Counted from the stretch's first letter, positions 27,481 to 37,418 are shown. The stretch: DNA of 64,000 bases from Croceivirga sp. (GCA_028284665.1 JANQRG010000047.1:117584-181583), one strand, 5' to 3'. The notes: generated from the sequence alone by a model not told the origin. Numbers and translations are program-made.

Positions 27481-28746
27481 ATGGGACTGAAAGAAAAAAT
27501 GCATGATTTAAAACTAAAGTATCAGGGCAAGAAAATGGCACCTGCCTTTAATGCCTTTCATACTTTTTTGTTTACACCAAATGAAACCACCCATTCCGGT
27601 GGGCATATCCGTTCCGTGGACGATTTAAAGCGTACCATGAATACGGTGATCCTGGCATTAGTGCCCTGCTTGCTTTTCGGAATGTTTAATACCGGATATC
27701 AACACTATTCGGCTATTAACGGTTTTCCGGAAAACTTCTCACTTCTGGAACACTTCATTACCTGGGATAATTTTATTCTGGGTGCTATCACCATTTTACC
27801 ACTGGTTATTGTTTCCTATGGCGTGGGTTTGCTCGTCGAATTCATCTTTGCCGTAATCAAAGGCCATGAGGTAGAAGAAGGTTACCTGGTTACGGGAATG
27901 TTGGTTCCGTTGATCGTTCCTGTTGATACTCCGTTGTGGATGCTAGCTGTGGCAGTGGTTTTCGGAGTGGTTATTGGAAAAGAGGTGTTTGGAGGAACGG
28001 GAATGAATATTTTGAATCCTGCGCTTACCATTCGCGCTTTTCTATTCTTTGCCTATCCTACCTGGATGAGTGGAGACAAAGTATGGGTGCATGGTGCGGT
28101 GGAGCGTGCCGGGACGGCAGACGCAATATCAGGAGAAACCATCCTGGGCTATCTGGCGCAAGGGAATACGCAGGAAATGTATGCGAAATACGATCTCGCT
28201 GAAATGTTCTTTGGATTCATTCCGGGCTCGGTGGGGGAGACCTCAGCGTTTCTGATTCTCTTGGGAGGATTATTCCTGGCCTTTACGAAAATTGCCAGCT
28301 GGAGAATTATGCTTAGTGCGGTAATAGGGTCCCTAGTGATGGGCTTGATCTTTAATGCTGTGGTCGATTTTGGATGGATCCCGGAATACAGTAAGTTCTA
28401 TGGATTGATGAGTTTTGAATACTGGAAGCATTTAATTGTTGGTGGACTAGCCTTTGGTATCGTCTATATGGCCACAGACCCGGTTACAGGTTCTCAAACG
28501 AACCGGGGAAAATGGATCTACGGGTTCCTGATAGGATTTCTCTCTGTTATGATCCGGGTGTTTAACCCCGGGTATCCGGAAGGTGTTTTCCTTGCAATCC
28601 TCTTAATGAACGTCTTTGCGCCTACAATTGACCACTATGTGGTACGCGGGAACGTTAAGCGACGATTAAAACGACTAAAAAACACTACTATTCTACCGGA
28701 TAGGGTAGATGGTACCGCTGCTGAACTTAAAGCTGAAACTGTTTAA
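27481..28746 (+). CDS. nqrB: Na+-translocating NADH:quinone reductase subunit B
   Basis: 421 aa integral membrane subunit with about ten helices, binding riboflavin and a covalent FMN. The probable FMN-bearing threonine is Thr220 in 'ADAISGETILG'; the usual form of this site is SGAT, so an Ala-to-Glu change is seen. 'GKEVFGGTGMNILNPALTIRAFLFF' and 'MATDPVTGSQTNRGKWIYG' are characteristic. The apbE gene needed for flavinylation is nearby. Confidence 0.97.
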   Translation: MGLKEKMHDLKLKYQGKKMAPAFNAFHTFLFTPNETTHSGGHIRSVDDLKRTMNTVILALVPCLLFGMFNTGYQHYSAINGFPENFSLLEHFITWDNFILGAITILPLVIVSYGVGLLVEFIFAVIKGHEVEEGYLVTGMLVPLIVPVDTPLWMLAVAVVFGVVIGKEVFGGTGMNILNPALTIRAFLFFAYPTWMSGDKVWVHGAVERAGTADAISGETILGYLAQGNTQEMYAKYDLAEMFFGFIPGSVGETSAFLILLGGLFLAFTKIASWRIMLSAVIGSLVMGLIFNAVVDFGWIPEYSKFYGLMSFEYWKHLIVGGLAFGIVYMATDPVTGSQTNRGKWIYGFLIGFLSVMIRVFNPGYPEGVFLAILLMNVFAPTIDHYVVRGNVKRRLKRLKNTTILPDRVDGTAAELKAETV

Positions 28747-28748
28747 TT

Positions 28749-29498
28749 ATGGCACTGAATACCGAGAAAAATTCGTACACTGTTGTTTTTGCTGTGATTA
28801 TGGTGGCCGTGGTAGGGTCTGTACTGGCGTTTTTGGCCTCCGCATTGCGTGCCAGGATCGATGAGAATCAGCGATTCGAAAAGCAACAAAACATTCTCTA
28901 TGCTATGGGAGTAAATGAAAATACTCCTGAAAGCGGAGTCAATTTTATTCCCACTGACGTCGTTGAAGGGATGTTCACAGAACGTATCAAAAAGCAATAT
29001 GTTTTGGTCAATGGGGAATTAGAGGAAGACAATCAGGCATATCTTATCGATATGAAAAAGCAGCTTGATGCACTAAAAAAAGGGGGTGATGCCCGCCTGC
29101 CTGTTTTTATCGGCGAAAAAGAGGGCGAGGAGATATATGTGCTACCCATGCATGGCAAAGGCCTTTGGGATGCGATTTGGGGTTTTATGGCCGTAGACAA
29201 GGAGATGGTAGTTCAGGGGGTATATTTTGATCACAAGGCTGAAACTGCCGGTTTAGGAGCCAATATCAAAATGCGGTTCTTTATGGATGATTTTACCGGA
29301 GAATCCTTACTGGATGAAGGGAGTTATGCCGGAATTACGGTTTCCAAGACAAATAACGATCCCCTCAATCAGGATAAAGCAGATAATGAAGTAGATGCTC
29401 TGGCCGGAGCAACCATTACGGGTAACGGAGTTTCGGCAATGATCAAGGAAACCTTGAAAGTGTATAGACCTTACTTACAAACAATACGAAATAATTAA
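28749..29498 (+). CDS. nqrC: Na+-translocating NADH:quinone reductase subunit C
   Basis: 249 aa with one N-terminal membrane helix (about residues 11-32) and a periplasmic FMN-binding domain. The covalent FMN threonine is Thr222 in 'VDALAGATITGNGVSAM', matching the ApbE target motif. The gene starts 2 bp after nqrB and lies 4 bp before nqrD. Confidence 0.97.
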   Translation: MALNTEKNSYTVVFAVIMVAVVGSVLAFLASALRARIDENQRFEKQQNILYAMGVNENTPESGVNFIPTDVVEGMFTERIKKQYVLVNGELEEDNQAYLIDMKKQLDALKKGGDARLPVFIGEKEGEEIYVLPMHGKGLWDAIWGFMAVDKEMVVQGVYFDHKAETAGLGANIKMRFFMDDFTGESLLDEGSYAGITVSKTNNDPLNQDKADNEVDALAGATITGNGVSAMIKETLKVYRPYLQTIRNN

Positions 29499-29502
29499 AG
29501 CA

Positions 29503-30150
29503 ATGGCGTTACTTTCCAAAAAAGATGCGAATTTAATATTAGACCCTCTTGCGGATAATAATCCCATTACTATCCAGGTATTGGGGATTTGCTCCGCATT
29601 GGCGATTACTGCAGAGTTAAAAGCCTCTGTGGTAATGGCTATTTCTGTAATTTTTGTAATGGGTATAGGGAATGTGGTGATCTCGCTTATGCGGAACATT
29701 ATACCCTCAAAAATCAGGATTATTGTTCAGCTGGTAGTTATTGCTGCCTTGGTGATTGTAGTGGATCAGGTACTAAAGGCGTATGCTTATGATTTGAGCA
29801 AGACCTTATCGGTATTTGTGGGGCTGATCATTACCAACTGTATTATTATGGGCCGTTTTGAAGCCTTTGCCCTTGGAAATGGTATTTGGCGCTCTTTCCT
29901 GGATGGCATAGGGAATGCCTTGGGTTATGGGGTGATCCTTATCATAGTTGGCTTTTTCCGGGAGCTTTTGGGTTCGGGAACCTTATTTGGGATCCCAGTA
30001 TTGGGAGATCCTATTGCCAAGACGGGCTTATATTCGATCGGATATGAAAATAATGGATTTATGATCATTCCTCCCGCCGCGCTAATTGTTGTGGGTGTAA
30101 TTATTTGGGTGCAACGCTCAAGAAACAGGGCATTAATTGAAGAAGCTTAA
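29503..30150 (+). CDS. nqrD: Na+-translocating NADH:quinone reductase subunit D
   Basis: 215 aa, six transmembrane helices. NqrD and NqrE are homologous subunits inserted in opposite orientations and together hold the iron centre of the electron path. Typical segments are 'GLIITNCIIMGRFEAFALGN' and 'GIGNALGYGVILIIVGFFRELLGSG'. Position between nqrC and nqrE confirms the assignment. Confidence 0.97.
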   Translation: MALLSKKDANLILDPLADNNPITIQVLGICSALAITAELKASVVMAISVIFVMGIGNVVISLMRNIIPSKIRIIVQLVVIAALVIVVDQVLKAYAYDLSKTLSVFVGLIITNCIIMGRFEAFALGNGIWRSFLDGIGNALGYGVILIIVGFFRELLGSGTLFGIPVLGDPIAKTGLYSIGYENNGFMIIPPAALIVVGVIIWVQRSRNRALIEEA

Positions 30151-30161
30151 AAACACGCGCT

Positions 30162-30902
30162 ATGGAACATATAGAATTATTTTTTAAGTCCATATTTATC
30201 GACAACATGGTGTTTGCCGTGTTCCTGGGGATGTGCTCCTATCTGGCGGTATCCAAAAAGGTAAGTACTGCAGTAGGTTTGGGAGCTGCGGTGATCTTCG
30301 TACTCGGGGTAACCGTTCCTTTGAACTGGTTATTGGATCAGTACCTGTTAAGGGATGGGGCATTAGCCTGGCTGGGTCGTGAATACGCTGATTACAATTT
30401 AAGCTTTCTCTCGTTCATACTATTTATCGCTACCATAGCTACCATGGTACAATTGGTAGAGATCGTAGTGGAAAAATTTTCACCTGCACTCTATAATTCT
30501 TTAGGGATTTTCTTACCGTTGATCGCGGTTAACTGTGCTATCCTGGGAGGATCCCTCTTTATGCAGGCCCGGGAAATTCCCAGCCTGGGATTAGCCCTGA
30601 ATTATGGAATTAGCTCTGGAATAGGATGGTTCCTGGCTATCCTTGCCATCGCGGCAATTCGGGAGAAAATTCGATACTCCAATGTTCCAGCTCCGCTCCG
30701 TGGACTGGGAATTACCTTTATCATAACGGGTTTAATGGGGATTGGATTCCAAAGTTTTGGGGGTATGCTTACGGGAGATAATGAACCCCCTGAAGGGACT
30801 GCTCCCACTACAGCCGAGAAAGCAATAGAAGAAAGAGAAATTGAAAAAGAGATTGAAGAAGACGAAAAAGCGGTCTCTTATAACGACGTAATAAACGAAT
30901 AA
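30162..30902 (+). CDS. nqrE: Na+-translocating NADH:quinone reductase subunit E, with acidic C-terminal extension
   Basis: 246 aa; the family is usually about 200. Residues 1-205 are a normal NqrE with six helices ('[20 protein letters not shown]' is diagnostic). Residues about 206-246 are a polar, Glu/Lys-rich tail beginning after '[11 protein letters not shown]', with no predicted helix into the membrane. The tail may be a docking or lineage-specific extension. nqrF follows after 1 bp. Confidence 0.95.
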   Translation: MEHIELFFKSIFIDNMVFAVFLGMCSYLAVSKKVSTAVGLGAAVIFVLGVTVPLNWLLDQYLLRDGALAWLGREYADYNLSFLSFILFIATIATMVQLVEIVVEKFSPALYNSLGIFLPLIAVNCAILGGSLFMQAREIPSLGLALNYGISSGIGWFLAILAIAAIREKIRYSNVPAPLRGLGITFIITGLMGIGFQSFGGMLTGDNEPPEGTAPTTAEKAIEEREIEKEIEEDEKAVSYNDVINE

Positions 30903-30903
30903 A

Positions 30904-32214
30904 ATGATATTAGCTACCTCTATTGGCGGTACCATACTAATTACCGTTGTTGCATTTTTGGTGTTGATTCTTCTTTTGGTGACTTTGCTTTTATTTACCA
31001 AGGAAAAATTGTCACCTTCCGGTCCGGTAACCATCACCATTAACGGTGAGAAAGAGATAGAAGTTGCTTCTGGTAGTTCTTTGTTGGCTACTTTGGGTAA
31101 CCAAAAAGTGTTTCTCCCATCGGCTTGCGGGGGAGGAGGAACCTGTATTCAATGTGAATGCCATGTCCTTTCAGGAGGAGGGGAAGCCCTGCCCACTGAA
31201 ACACCACACTTTTCTAAAAAGGAATTGAATGAGGGGGCGAGATTAGCGTGTCAGGTCAAGGTGAAGCAGGATATGGAGATCACAATACCGGAAGAGGTAT
31301 TTGGGATCAAAAAATGGCAGGCCAAAGTAGTTCGTAACTATAACGTCGCTTCTTTTATCAAAGAATTTGTGGTGGAAATCCCCGAAATGATGAACTATAA
31401 GGCCGGGGGTTACATTCAAATTGAGATCCCACCCTGCGAGGTGAAATATCAGGACATGGATATTACGGCTCATCCCGAGGAACATGAAACCCCTGATAAA
31501 TTTAAAACAGAGTGGGACAAGTTTAATCTATGGCCATTGGTCATGAAGAATAACGAAACGGTAGAACGTGCCTATTCAATGGCCTCCTATCCTGCAGAAG
31601 GGAAAGAGATCATGTTGAACGTACGTATTGCTACACCCCCATGGGATCGTTCCAAAAATGGTTGGATGGATGTGAATCCCGGGGTGGCATCTTCTTATAT
31701 TTTTGGGTTGAAGCCCGGGGATGAAGTAACGATCTCCGGTCCGTTTGGGGAGTTCTTTATCAATGAATCCGAGGCAGAAATGCTTTATGTCGGTGGTGGG
31801 GCAGGTATGGCGCCCATGCGTTCCCATTTGTATCACTTGTTTAAAACTTTAAAAACGAATCGGAAAGTTACGTATTGGTACGGAGGACGTTCAAAGCGGG
31901 AATTATTCTATATTGATCATTTTAAACAATTAGAGAAGGATTTCCCCAACTTCAAATTTTACATGGCGCTTTCAGAACCTTTGGAAGAAGATAACTGGAA
32001 GATCAAGAAAGACCTCAATGATGAAGAAGGCGACGGCTTTGTAGGTTTCATTCACAATTGTGTGATAGATAACTATTTAAATGACCACGACGCTCCGGAA
32101 GATATAGAACTGTACTTCTGTGGTCCCCCTTTGATGAACAAGGCGGTCCAAAAAATGGGTGAGGATTTCGGAATTCCTGATGAAAACATCCGTTTTGATG
32201 ATTTTGGAGGATAA
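30904..32214 (+). CDS. nqrF: Na+-translocating NADH:quinone reductase subunit F
   Basis: 436 aa. An N-terminal membrane helix (about 10-31) is followed by a [2Fe-2S] domain with ligands Cys75, Cys81, Cys84 and Cys116, an FAD domain ('[10 protein letters not shown]') and an NADH domain ('[17 protein letters not shown]', '[12 protein letters not shown]', and the C-terminal 'NIRFDDFGG'). It is the electron entry point of the pump. A strong terminator follows. Confidence 0.97.
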   Translation: MILATSIGGTILITVVAFLVLILLLVTLLLFTKEKLSPSGPVTITINGEKEIEVASGSSLLATLGNQKVFLPSACGGGGTCIQCECHVLSGGGEALPTETPHFSKKELNEGARLACQVKVKQDMEITIPEEVFGIKKWQAKVVRNYNVASFIKEFVVEIPEMMNYKAGGYIQIEIPPCEVKYQDMDITAHPEEHETPDKFKTEWDKFNLWPLVMKNNETVERAYSMASYPAEGKEIMLNVRIATPPWDRSKNGWMDVNPGVASSYIFGLKPGDEVTISGPFGEFFINESEAEMLYVGGGAGMAPMRSHLYHLFKTLKTNRKVTYWYGGRSKRELFYIDHFKQLEKDFPNFKFYMALSEPLEEDNWKIKKDLNDEEGDGFVGFIHNCVIDNYLNDHDAPEDIELYFCGPPLMNKAVQKMGEDFGIPDENIRFDDFGG

Positions 32215-32273
32215 CATTGTCGTAGTATAAGTACTTTTTATCTCACGATTTTAAGGGGTGAGCAATAGAATCA

Positions 32274-32299
32274 AACCGATGCCTCGCATCGGTTTTTTT
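32274..32299 (+). terminator. Rho-independent terminator of the nqr operon
   Basis: A 9-bp perfect stem (32274-32282 with 32286-32294, 3-nt loop) is followed by a T run to 32299. It lies 60 bp after the nqrF stop and right before the next ATG at 32307. Confidence 0.85.
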
Positions 32300-32306
32300 G
32301 ATAATT

Positions 32307-32669
32307 ATGTCTAGAGAATTAACACCGCAGGAAATACATAATTTGGCCATGAATTTGGTGGGAAAACAATTGGAAGAAGATGGCTTTGAGTTTATGGCGG
32401 TAAATAGCAAACCCAAGAAAGATCCACAGTTTGTTTGCCTTAAAGACAAGACACTTCACTTTATTGTGGTCCGATACGTCTTATATCCTGAAGACCCAAG
32501 GGCATTTGACAGCGGACTTATGGAAAAAGTGAAAAACCATGCAGAAAAATTTGAGGCACTGACGTATTATGCCGGTGTAGGCCTTTCCAATGCATCGGAT
32601 AGGCGGTCGCCTCTTATTTTGAACGCACCATACATTGTGGACTACGAAGGATTAGTGTCGTATTACTAA
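32307..32669 (+). CDS. small conserved-type protein between nqrF and apbE
   Basis: 120 aa from the ATG at 32307; an upstream TTG at 32298 falls inside the terminator T tract. No signal peptide or membrane helix, so it is cytoplasmic. It looks like a compact alpha/beta protein ('QEIHNLAMNLVGKQLEEDGF', 'LHFIVVRYVLYP', 'EALTYYAGVGLSNASD'). I recall similar proteins in flavobacteria often carrying names related to NQR subunit F because of position, but it has no iron-sulfur or flavin motif and is not NqrF. Position between nqrF and apbE suggests a role in NQR assembly or flavinylation, an inference only. Confidence 0.75.
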   Translation: MSRELTPQEIHNLAMNLVGKQLEEDGFEFMAVNSKPKKDPQFVCLKDKTLHFIVVRYVLYPEDPRAFDSGLMEKVKNHAEKFEALTYYAGVGLSNASDRRSPLILNAPYIVDYEGLVSYY

Positions 32670-32687
32670 CAAGGGCAGGGACGTGTT

Positions 32688-33689
32688 ATGAAGCGATGGA
32701 TAGTTGTTATAGGAATAGTGCTTTCAGGCTGTGTTGAGCAGCCTGCCTGGGTAAGAAACCAAAATGTGGGAAATGCTTTGGGCACTACCTATTCTATTAT
32801 TTATCTGGCAGACGAAGCATTGGATGTGCAACAGGAAATTGATTCGGTATTTCAGGTAGTGAATCGATCAATGTCTACCTATATTCCTGATTCGGATATT
32901 TCTAAAATAAATCGGGGTGATAGTACTGTTGTGGTGGACGCTATGTTCCGGGAAGTATTCCTGCTTTCGAAAAAGGTTTATGAGACTTCCGATGGGTATT
33001 TTGACCCCACTGTTGGTGTTTTAGTGAATGCCTGGGGCTTTGGGCCAGGGGAACAGATTGCCCTGGACAGTACCAAGGTGGATAGTCTTTTACAATACGT
33101 GGGGTTCGATAAAGTGCGACTTACGGCCGAGGGAACGATTCGTAAACGTAAACCTGAATTGTTTTTCGATTTTAATGCAATTGCCAAAGGATATGCTATT
33201 GATCGACTGGGAAAGCTCCTGGAGGCGCATACTATTGATAATTATTTGGTAGAAGTAGGAGGAGAGGTGCTGGCGAAAGGAGAAAACAAGATTTCCGAAA
33301 AACAGTGGACTGTTGGGATTGACGATCCCGAAGTAGAAAACGGCAGGCAACTAAAGCGAATTATTACACTGAAAGACAAGGCGCTGGCATCTTCGGGGAA
33401 TTATCGGAAATTTCGGGTAGATCCTGATACCGGCGAAAAATATGTGCATACTATTAACCCGAAGACAGGATACACCCAAAATTCAAAAGTACTGGCAACT
33501 AGTGTAATCGCTAATGACTGTGCTACGGCGGATGCTTATGCTACCGCCTTTATGGCGATGGATCTGGAGGATTCAAAAGCCGTTTTGGCCAAAACGTCCG
33601 GGTTACAGGCGTATATCATTTATCTGGATGAGGAGGGTAGTACCCAGGAATTTATGACTCCGGGTTTTCGTGAGGTTATCGCTCCTTAG
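32688..33689 (+). CDS. apbE: FAD:protein FMN transferase, lipoprotein
   Basis: 333 aa. A lipobox (LSGC, Cys15) indicates a periplasm-facing lipoprotein. ApbE transfers FMN from FAD to threonines of NqrB and NqrC. Diagnostic segments are 'DFNAIAKGYAIDRLG', 'VEVGGEVLAKG', 'HTINPKTGYTQNSKVLATSV' and 'DCATADAYATAFMAM' with the Mg2+-binding aspartates. The gene starts 18 bp after the small protein gene, and its 3' end overlaps the convergent methyltransferase gene by 4 bp. Confidence 0.95.
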   Translation: MKRWIVVIGIVLSGCVEQPAWVRNQNVGNALGTTYSIIYLADEALDVQQEIDSVFQVVNRSMSTYIPDSDISKINRGDSTVVVDAMFREVFLLSKKVYETSDGYFDPTVGVLVNAWGFGPGEQIALDSTKVDSLLQYVGFDKVRLTAEGTIRKRKPELFFDFNAIAKGYAIDRLGKLLEAHTIDNYLVEVGGEVLAKGENKISEKQWTVGIDDPEVENGRQLKRIITLKDKALASSGNYRKFRVDPDTGEKYVHTINPKTGYTQNSKVLATSVIANDCATADAYATAFMAMDLEDSKAVLAKTSGLQAYIIYLDEEGSTQEFMTPGFREVIAP

Positions 33690-34453
33690 GGTTTCGAAAC
33701 GAAAGGGATGCGTTCTCCCTTTGCAAGACGATACCGGTTAATTTCCGAATCGGAAAACCCTGAGGTATAATCTACGGCATCAACCGTAAAGCCTACTTTT
33801 CGCAATCGATCAAAATAATCCAATCCGTAGATACGGACGTGATCGTACTGGCCAAAGATCTTAGCACGTTCTTTTTTATCCGTTATGGTGTTATCCTCGA
33901 AGGTATGATCGCGATTGAGGTCCTGAGGCACCTGGAAGATACCCCAACCCCCCGGTTTCATCACCCGGAACAATTCCTTCATGGCCTTCATGTCTTCCGG
34001 AATATGTTCCAGGACATGATTGCAAAGAATAACATCAAATTCCCCTTCTTTGAAAGGCAGATTACAGATGTCTGCTTTAACATCAGCAAGTGGGGAATTA
34101 AGGTCTGTTGTGACATACTCCAGATGCTTCAATGCTTTAAAACGCTTGTAGAAGGCCTGTTCAGGCGCAAAATGCAATACTCTGAGCGGATCTGTGAAAA
34201 GACGGGTTTCACCTTGCAAAAATAACCAAAGCAGCCTATGGCGTTCCAGGGATAGCGTAGAGGGGGAGAGGACATTTTCCCTGGGATCTTCGTACCCGTA
34301 AGGGAGAAATTTTCGAAAACGCTTCCCGTCAATAGGATCAGTGTAGGTATTGCCTCTTAAAAAAAAGGCTATGACAGGTCTTACCCAATAACTGATTGTA
34401 ATCAACCATGGCCTTGGAATTAAATTCAGGAGATATTTAAAAATGTTTGACAC
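33686..34453 (-). CDS. class I SAM-dependent methyltransferase
   Basis: 255 aa. The Rossmann-like methyltransferase core shows 'VLHFAPEQAFYKRF' (motif I variant), 'VTTDLNSPLADVKADICNLPF', 'FDVILCNHVLEHIPEDMKAM' and 'MKPGGWGIFQVPQD'. The N-terminal 'KRFRKFLPYG' block is found in a flavobacterial subset. The substrate is unknown; the fold resembles UbiE/glycan-locus methyltransferases. It lies 5 bp after map on the same strand. Confidence 0.85.
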   Translation of the reverse strand: MSNIFKYLLNLIPRPWLITISYWVRPVIAFFLRGNTYTDPIDGKRFRKFLPYGYEDPRENVLSPSTLSLERHRLLWLFLQGETRLFTDPLRVLHFAPEQAFYKRFKALKHLEYVTTDLNSPLADVKADICNLPFKEGEFDVILCNHVLEHIPEDMKAMKELFRVMKPGGWGIFQVPQDLNRDHTFEDNTITDKKERAKIFGQYDHVRIYGLDYFDRLRKVGFTVDAVDYTSGFSDSEINRYRLAKGERIPFVSKP

Positions 34454-34458
34454 GATCT

Positions 34459-35274
34459 TTAGTGAAATTCGTGTCTCTTGAATTCCGCCTCCTCATCAGA
34501 TGTTATTCCAAGAGCATCATAAATGTATTGAAAGGTGGAAAGCAGTTCCGGTTTGCCGTTAACCAGTGCCACATTATGCTCAAAATGGGCGCTGGGTAAT
34601 CCATCTGCGGTCAGAATGGTCCATCCGTCCTTTAATTGTTTTATACTACGGGTGCCCATATTGATCATAGGCTCAATGGCCACTACCATACCATCTACAA
34701 ATTTTTTGCCACGTCCCCGTTTTCCGTAGTTGGGCATTTGCGGGTCTTCGTGCAAATCCCTTCCCAAACCGTGACCTACCAATTCCCTTACCACGCCATA
34801 ACTATGACTTTCGCAATAGGATTGGATAGCATGGGCCACATCCCCAACCCGGTTACCCAATTTAAATTCCTTGATACCAATGTATAACGATGCTTTAGTA
34901 ACCTGCAACAGTTTTTTGGTTTCCTCGGGTACTTCTCCTACTTGAAAGGTGTACGCGTGATCTCCGTAAAAACCATTCTTAAGCGCTCCACAGTCTACGG
35001 AAACAATATCACCTTCTTTGAGCAATTCAGTATTGGGTATACCGTGTACAACTTGCGCATTGGGGCTCCAGTTGAGGGTGTTTGGAAAATCATACATCCC
35101 CAAAAAGCCGGGTACTGCCCCTTGTTCCCTTATGAACTCTTCCGCCATTTTGTCCAACTTTAGCGGATCAGCCCCTGGTTTAATTTCGGAGGCCAGCATA
35201 CCAAGGGTTTTGGAAACTACCAATGCACTCTCGCGCATGAGCTCTATTTCTTCAGCAGTCTTAATCAGAATCAT
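34459..35274 (-). CDS. map: type I methionine aminopeptidase
   Basis: 271 aa from the ATG at 35274 (MILIKTAEEIELM; the longer frame adds six residues). It removes the initiator methionine from nascent proteins. The pita-bread fold metal ligands appear in 'DIVSVDCGALKNGFYGDHAYTF' (two Asp), 'ELVGHGLGRDLHEDP' (His), 'AIEPMI' (Glu) and 'SAHFEHNVAL' (Glu). Located between gpmI and a methyltransferase, all leftward. Confidence 0.95.
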   Translation of the reverse strand: MILIKTAEEIELMRESALVVSKTLGMLASEIKPGADPLKLDKMAEEFIREQGAVPGFLGMYDFPNTLNWSPNAQVVHGIPNTELLKEGDIVSVDCGALKNGFYGDHAYTFQVGEVPEETKKLLQVTKASLYIGIKEFKLGNRVGDVAHAIQSYCESHSYGVVRELVGHGLGRDLHEDPQMPNYGKRGRGKKFVDGMVVAIEPMINMGTRSIKQLKDGWTILTADGLPSAHFEHNVALVNGKPELLSTFQYIYDALGITSDEEAEFKRHEFH

Positions 35275-35306
35275 ATGCGCAAAGATAAACAACCCAGCAA
35301 AAGCTA

Positions 35307-36809
35307 CTAAATCAACGGTTTTTGAGTCATAACTTCAGGTTGTGCCAGCCCCATGAGTTTCAAGACCGTAGGAGCAATATCCCCAAGCACCCCGTCTTTG
35401 ATCTCCGTAATGTCTTTATCAACCAGAATGAGCGGAACAGGATTAGTGGTGTGCGCGGTATTTGGGCTTCCATCCGGGTTGATCATAGTATCGCAATTCC
35501 CATGATCCGCGATGATAATGCTAGTGTAACCGTTTTCAAGCCCAGCTGCTACTACATCCCTGGCGCACGCATCCACTGTTTCGCAGGCTTTAATAGCGGC
35601 TGCCATGACTCCTGTATGCCCCACCATATCAGGATTAGCAAAATTCGAACAAACAAAATCCACTTCGCCTTTTTGTAACTCGGGAACAATGGCGTCCCTT
35701 ATCTCATAGGCGCTCATTTCAGGTTTTAGATCGTAAGTAGCTACTTTGGGCGAAGGGCACAATATGCGTTGTTCACCCTCAAAGGGTTCTTCCCTGCCAC
35801 CATTAAAAAAGAAAGTAACGTGCGGATATTTTTCCGTTTCCGCAATGCGAATTTGTTTCTTACCCGCTTTGGCCAGTACCTCGCCAAGGGTATCTTTTAT
35901 TTTTTCCTTGCCGTAGATAACATGGACTTTTTTAAAGGTGTCGTCATAATTGGTCATGGTTACATAATGCAAAGGCATTTTTTTCATATCCTGATCTGGA
36001 AAGTCCTGTTGACTTAACGCCATTGTGAGCTCTCGTCCCCTATCCGTTCTGAAATTGAAAAAGAGGACCACATCTCCGGCTTCAATCCTGGCGTTTTCAT
36101 GAAGGACGATAGGTTCAATGAATTCATCAGTAATTCCACTATCATAACTGGTTTGCATGGCATCAGCAACATTAGTAAAGGGAGTTCCCTTACCGTGAAC
36201 CACCAGGTCGTAAGCCTTTTTTACACGCTCCCAGCGCTTGTCGCGGTCCATAGCGTAATATCTTCCAATAACGGTAGCCAGCTGTGTCTTCTTCCCCTCA
36301 CAGCTCTTGGAAAGATCCGTTAAAAATCCTTTGCCACTTTTGGGGTCTACATCACGGCCGTCAGTAAAGGCATGGATATAGGCGGTTTCAGCATCAGAAC
36401 CTTCTATGGCTTCAACCAGTGCTTTCAAATGGTCGATGTGGCTATGTACCCCCCCGTCGCTTACTAAACCCAGCAAATGGATATTTTTGTTGTTAGCCCT
36501 GGCGTATGCTAAGGCTTCTTTTAGCACGTTTTCGTCTTTTAAGGTATTCTCTTGTACGGCCTTGTTGATTTTCGCCAGGTCCTGGTATACAATTCTCCCC
36601 GCGCCAAGGTTCATATGCCCTACTTCGCTATTTCCCATTTGTCCTTCCGGTAAACCCACGTTCATACCATCGGTCAACAAAATCCCGTTGGGGTAGGTGT
36701 CGTAGAGCGAATCTATAAATGGGGTGTTAGCATGTTCAATAGCCGAAACTTCCGGGTCAGGAGACTTTCCCCAGCCGTCTAATATCATTAACAGTACCTT
36801 TTTGTTCAT
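35307..36809 (-). CDS. gpmI: 2,3-bisphosphoglycerate-independent phosphoglycerate mutase
   Basis: 500 aa from the ATG at 36809 (MNKKVLLMILDGWG; the longer frame adds seven residues). This Mn2+-dependent glycolytic enzyme interconverts 3- and 2-phosphoglycerate. The phosphoserine nucleophile lies in 'GQMGNSEVGHMNLGAGR', and metal ligands in 'MILDGWG', 'DGGVHSHIDH', 'DGRDVDP' and 'IIADHGNCD'. The length matches the bacterial family. Confidence 0.96.
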   Translation of the reverse strand: MNKKVLLMILDGWGKSPDPEVSAIEHANTPFIDSLYDTYPNGILLTDGMNVGLPEGQMGNSEVGHMNLGAGRIVYQDLAKINKAVQENTLKDENVLKEALAYARANNKNIHLLGLVSDGGVHSHIDHLKALVEAIEGSDAETAYIHAFTDGRDVDPKSGKGFLTDLSKSCEGKKTQLATVIGRYYAMDRDKRWERVKKAYDLVVHGKGTPFTNVADAMQTSYDSGITDEFIEPIVLHENARIEAGDVVLFFNFRTDRGRELTMALSQQDFPDQDMKKMPLHYVTMTNYDDTFKKVHVIYGKEKIKDTLGEVLAKAGKKQIRIAETEKYPHVTFFFNGGREEPFEGEQRILCPSPKVATYDLKPEMSAYEIRDAIVPELQKGEVDFVCSNFANPDMVGHTGVMAAAIKACETVDACARDVVAAGLENGYTSIIIADHGNCDTMINPDGSPNTAHTTNPVPLILVDKDITEIKDGVLGDIAPTVLKLMGLAQPEVMTQKPLI

Positions 36810-37022
36810 TGCGATCCAGATAAGCTTCAAAAATATGAGGAAATCCGATGAACTACCAACCTTTTGGGCCCTTTTTTGAGATTGCGAATTTGTTAATTAT
36901 TAGTGATGAAAAATGTCCAGTTGTTAAAGTTTAGTTATATAACTGTTAATCCCGTAACAAATACCCCATTTACCGAGTCTATTAGAATATCAATTAAATC
37001 TATAATCAAAAATTTATTCATC

Positions 37023-37418
37023 ATGAAAAAAACGATCCTAACCGTAGCTATCGCTTGTGGAATGGTATTCACAGGTGTACTGGCCAGCACTGGCGTGGCC
37101 CAACCCGAAGTTTATCGGGAATCTAACACGATTATGGCTTTTGAAATCAATGCTTTCTGTAAAGCCATTATACAAGGCGATATTGAAACGGTGAAACAAA
37201 TGATCGCCCAGGGAGAAGACGTAAACAAAAGATCTTTGGGCAAAACCCCGGCGCATTACGCTGCCCGGTATAACAAGCCGGAAATCCTAAAAGTACTGAT
37301 AGAAAGTGGCGCAAAACTTAAGAAACGGTGTGCCCAAGGCTACACTGTGAAGAAGTACGCCGAACTTGCCGATGCCAAGGAGGTTCTTGAAGTGCTCGAT
37401 GCCGCTATGAAGAAGTAA
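37023..37418 (+). CDS. small exported ankyrin-repeat protein
   Basis: 131 aa from the ATG at 37023, which begins a signal peptide (MKKTILTVAIACGMVFTGVLA); the upstream in-frame part is not convincing as coding. The mature part has about three ankyrin repeats ('FCKAIIQGDIETVKQMIAQGEDVNKRS', 'GKTPAHYAARYNKPEILKVLIESGA'). Ankyrin repeats mediate protein binding; the partner is unknown. A strong terminator follows. Confidence 0.8.
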   Translation: MKKTILTVAIACGMVFTGVLASTGVAQPEVYRESNTIMAFEINAFCKAIIQGDIETVKQMIAQGEDVNKRSLGKTPAHYAARYNKPEILKVLIESGAKLKKRCAQGYTVKKYAELADAKEVLEVLDAAMKK

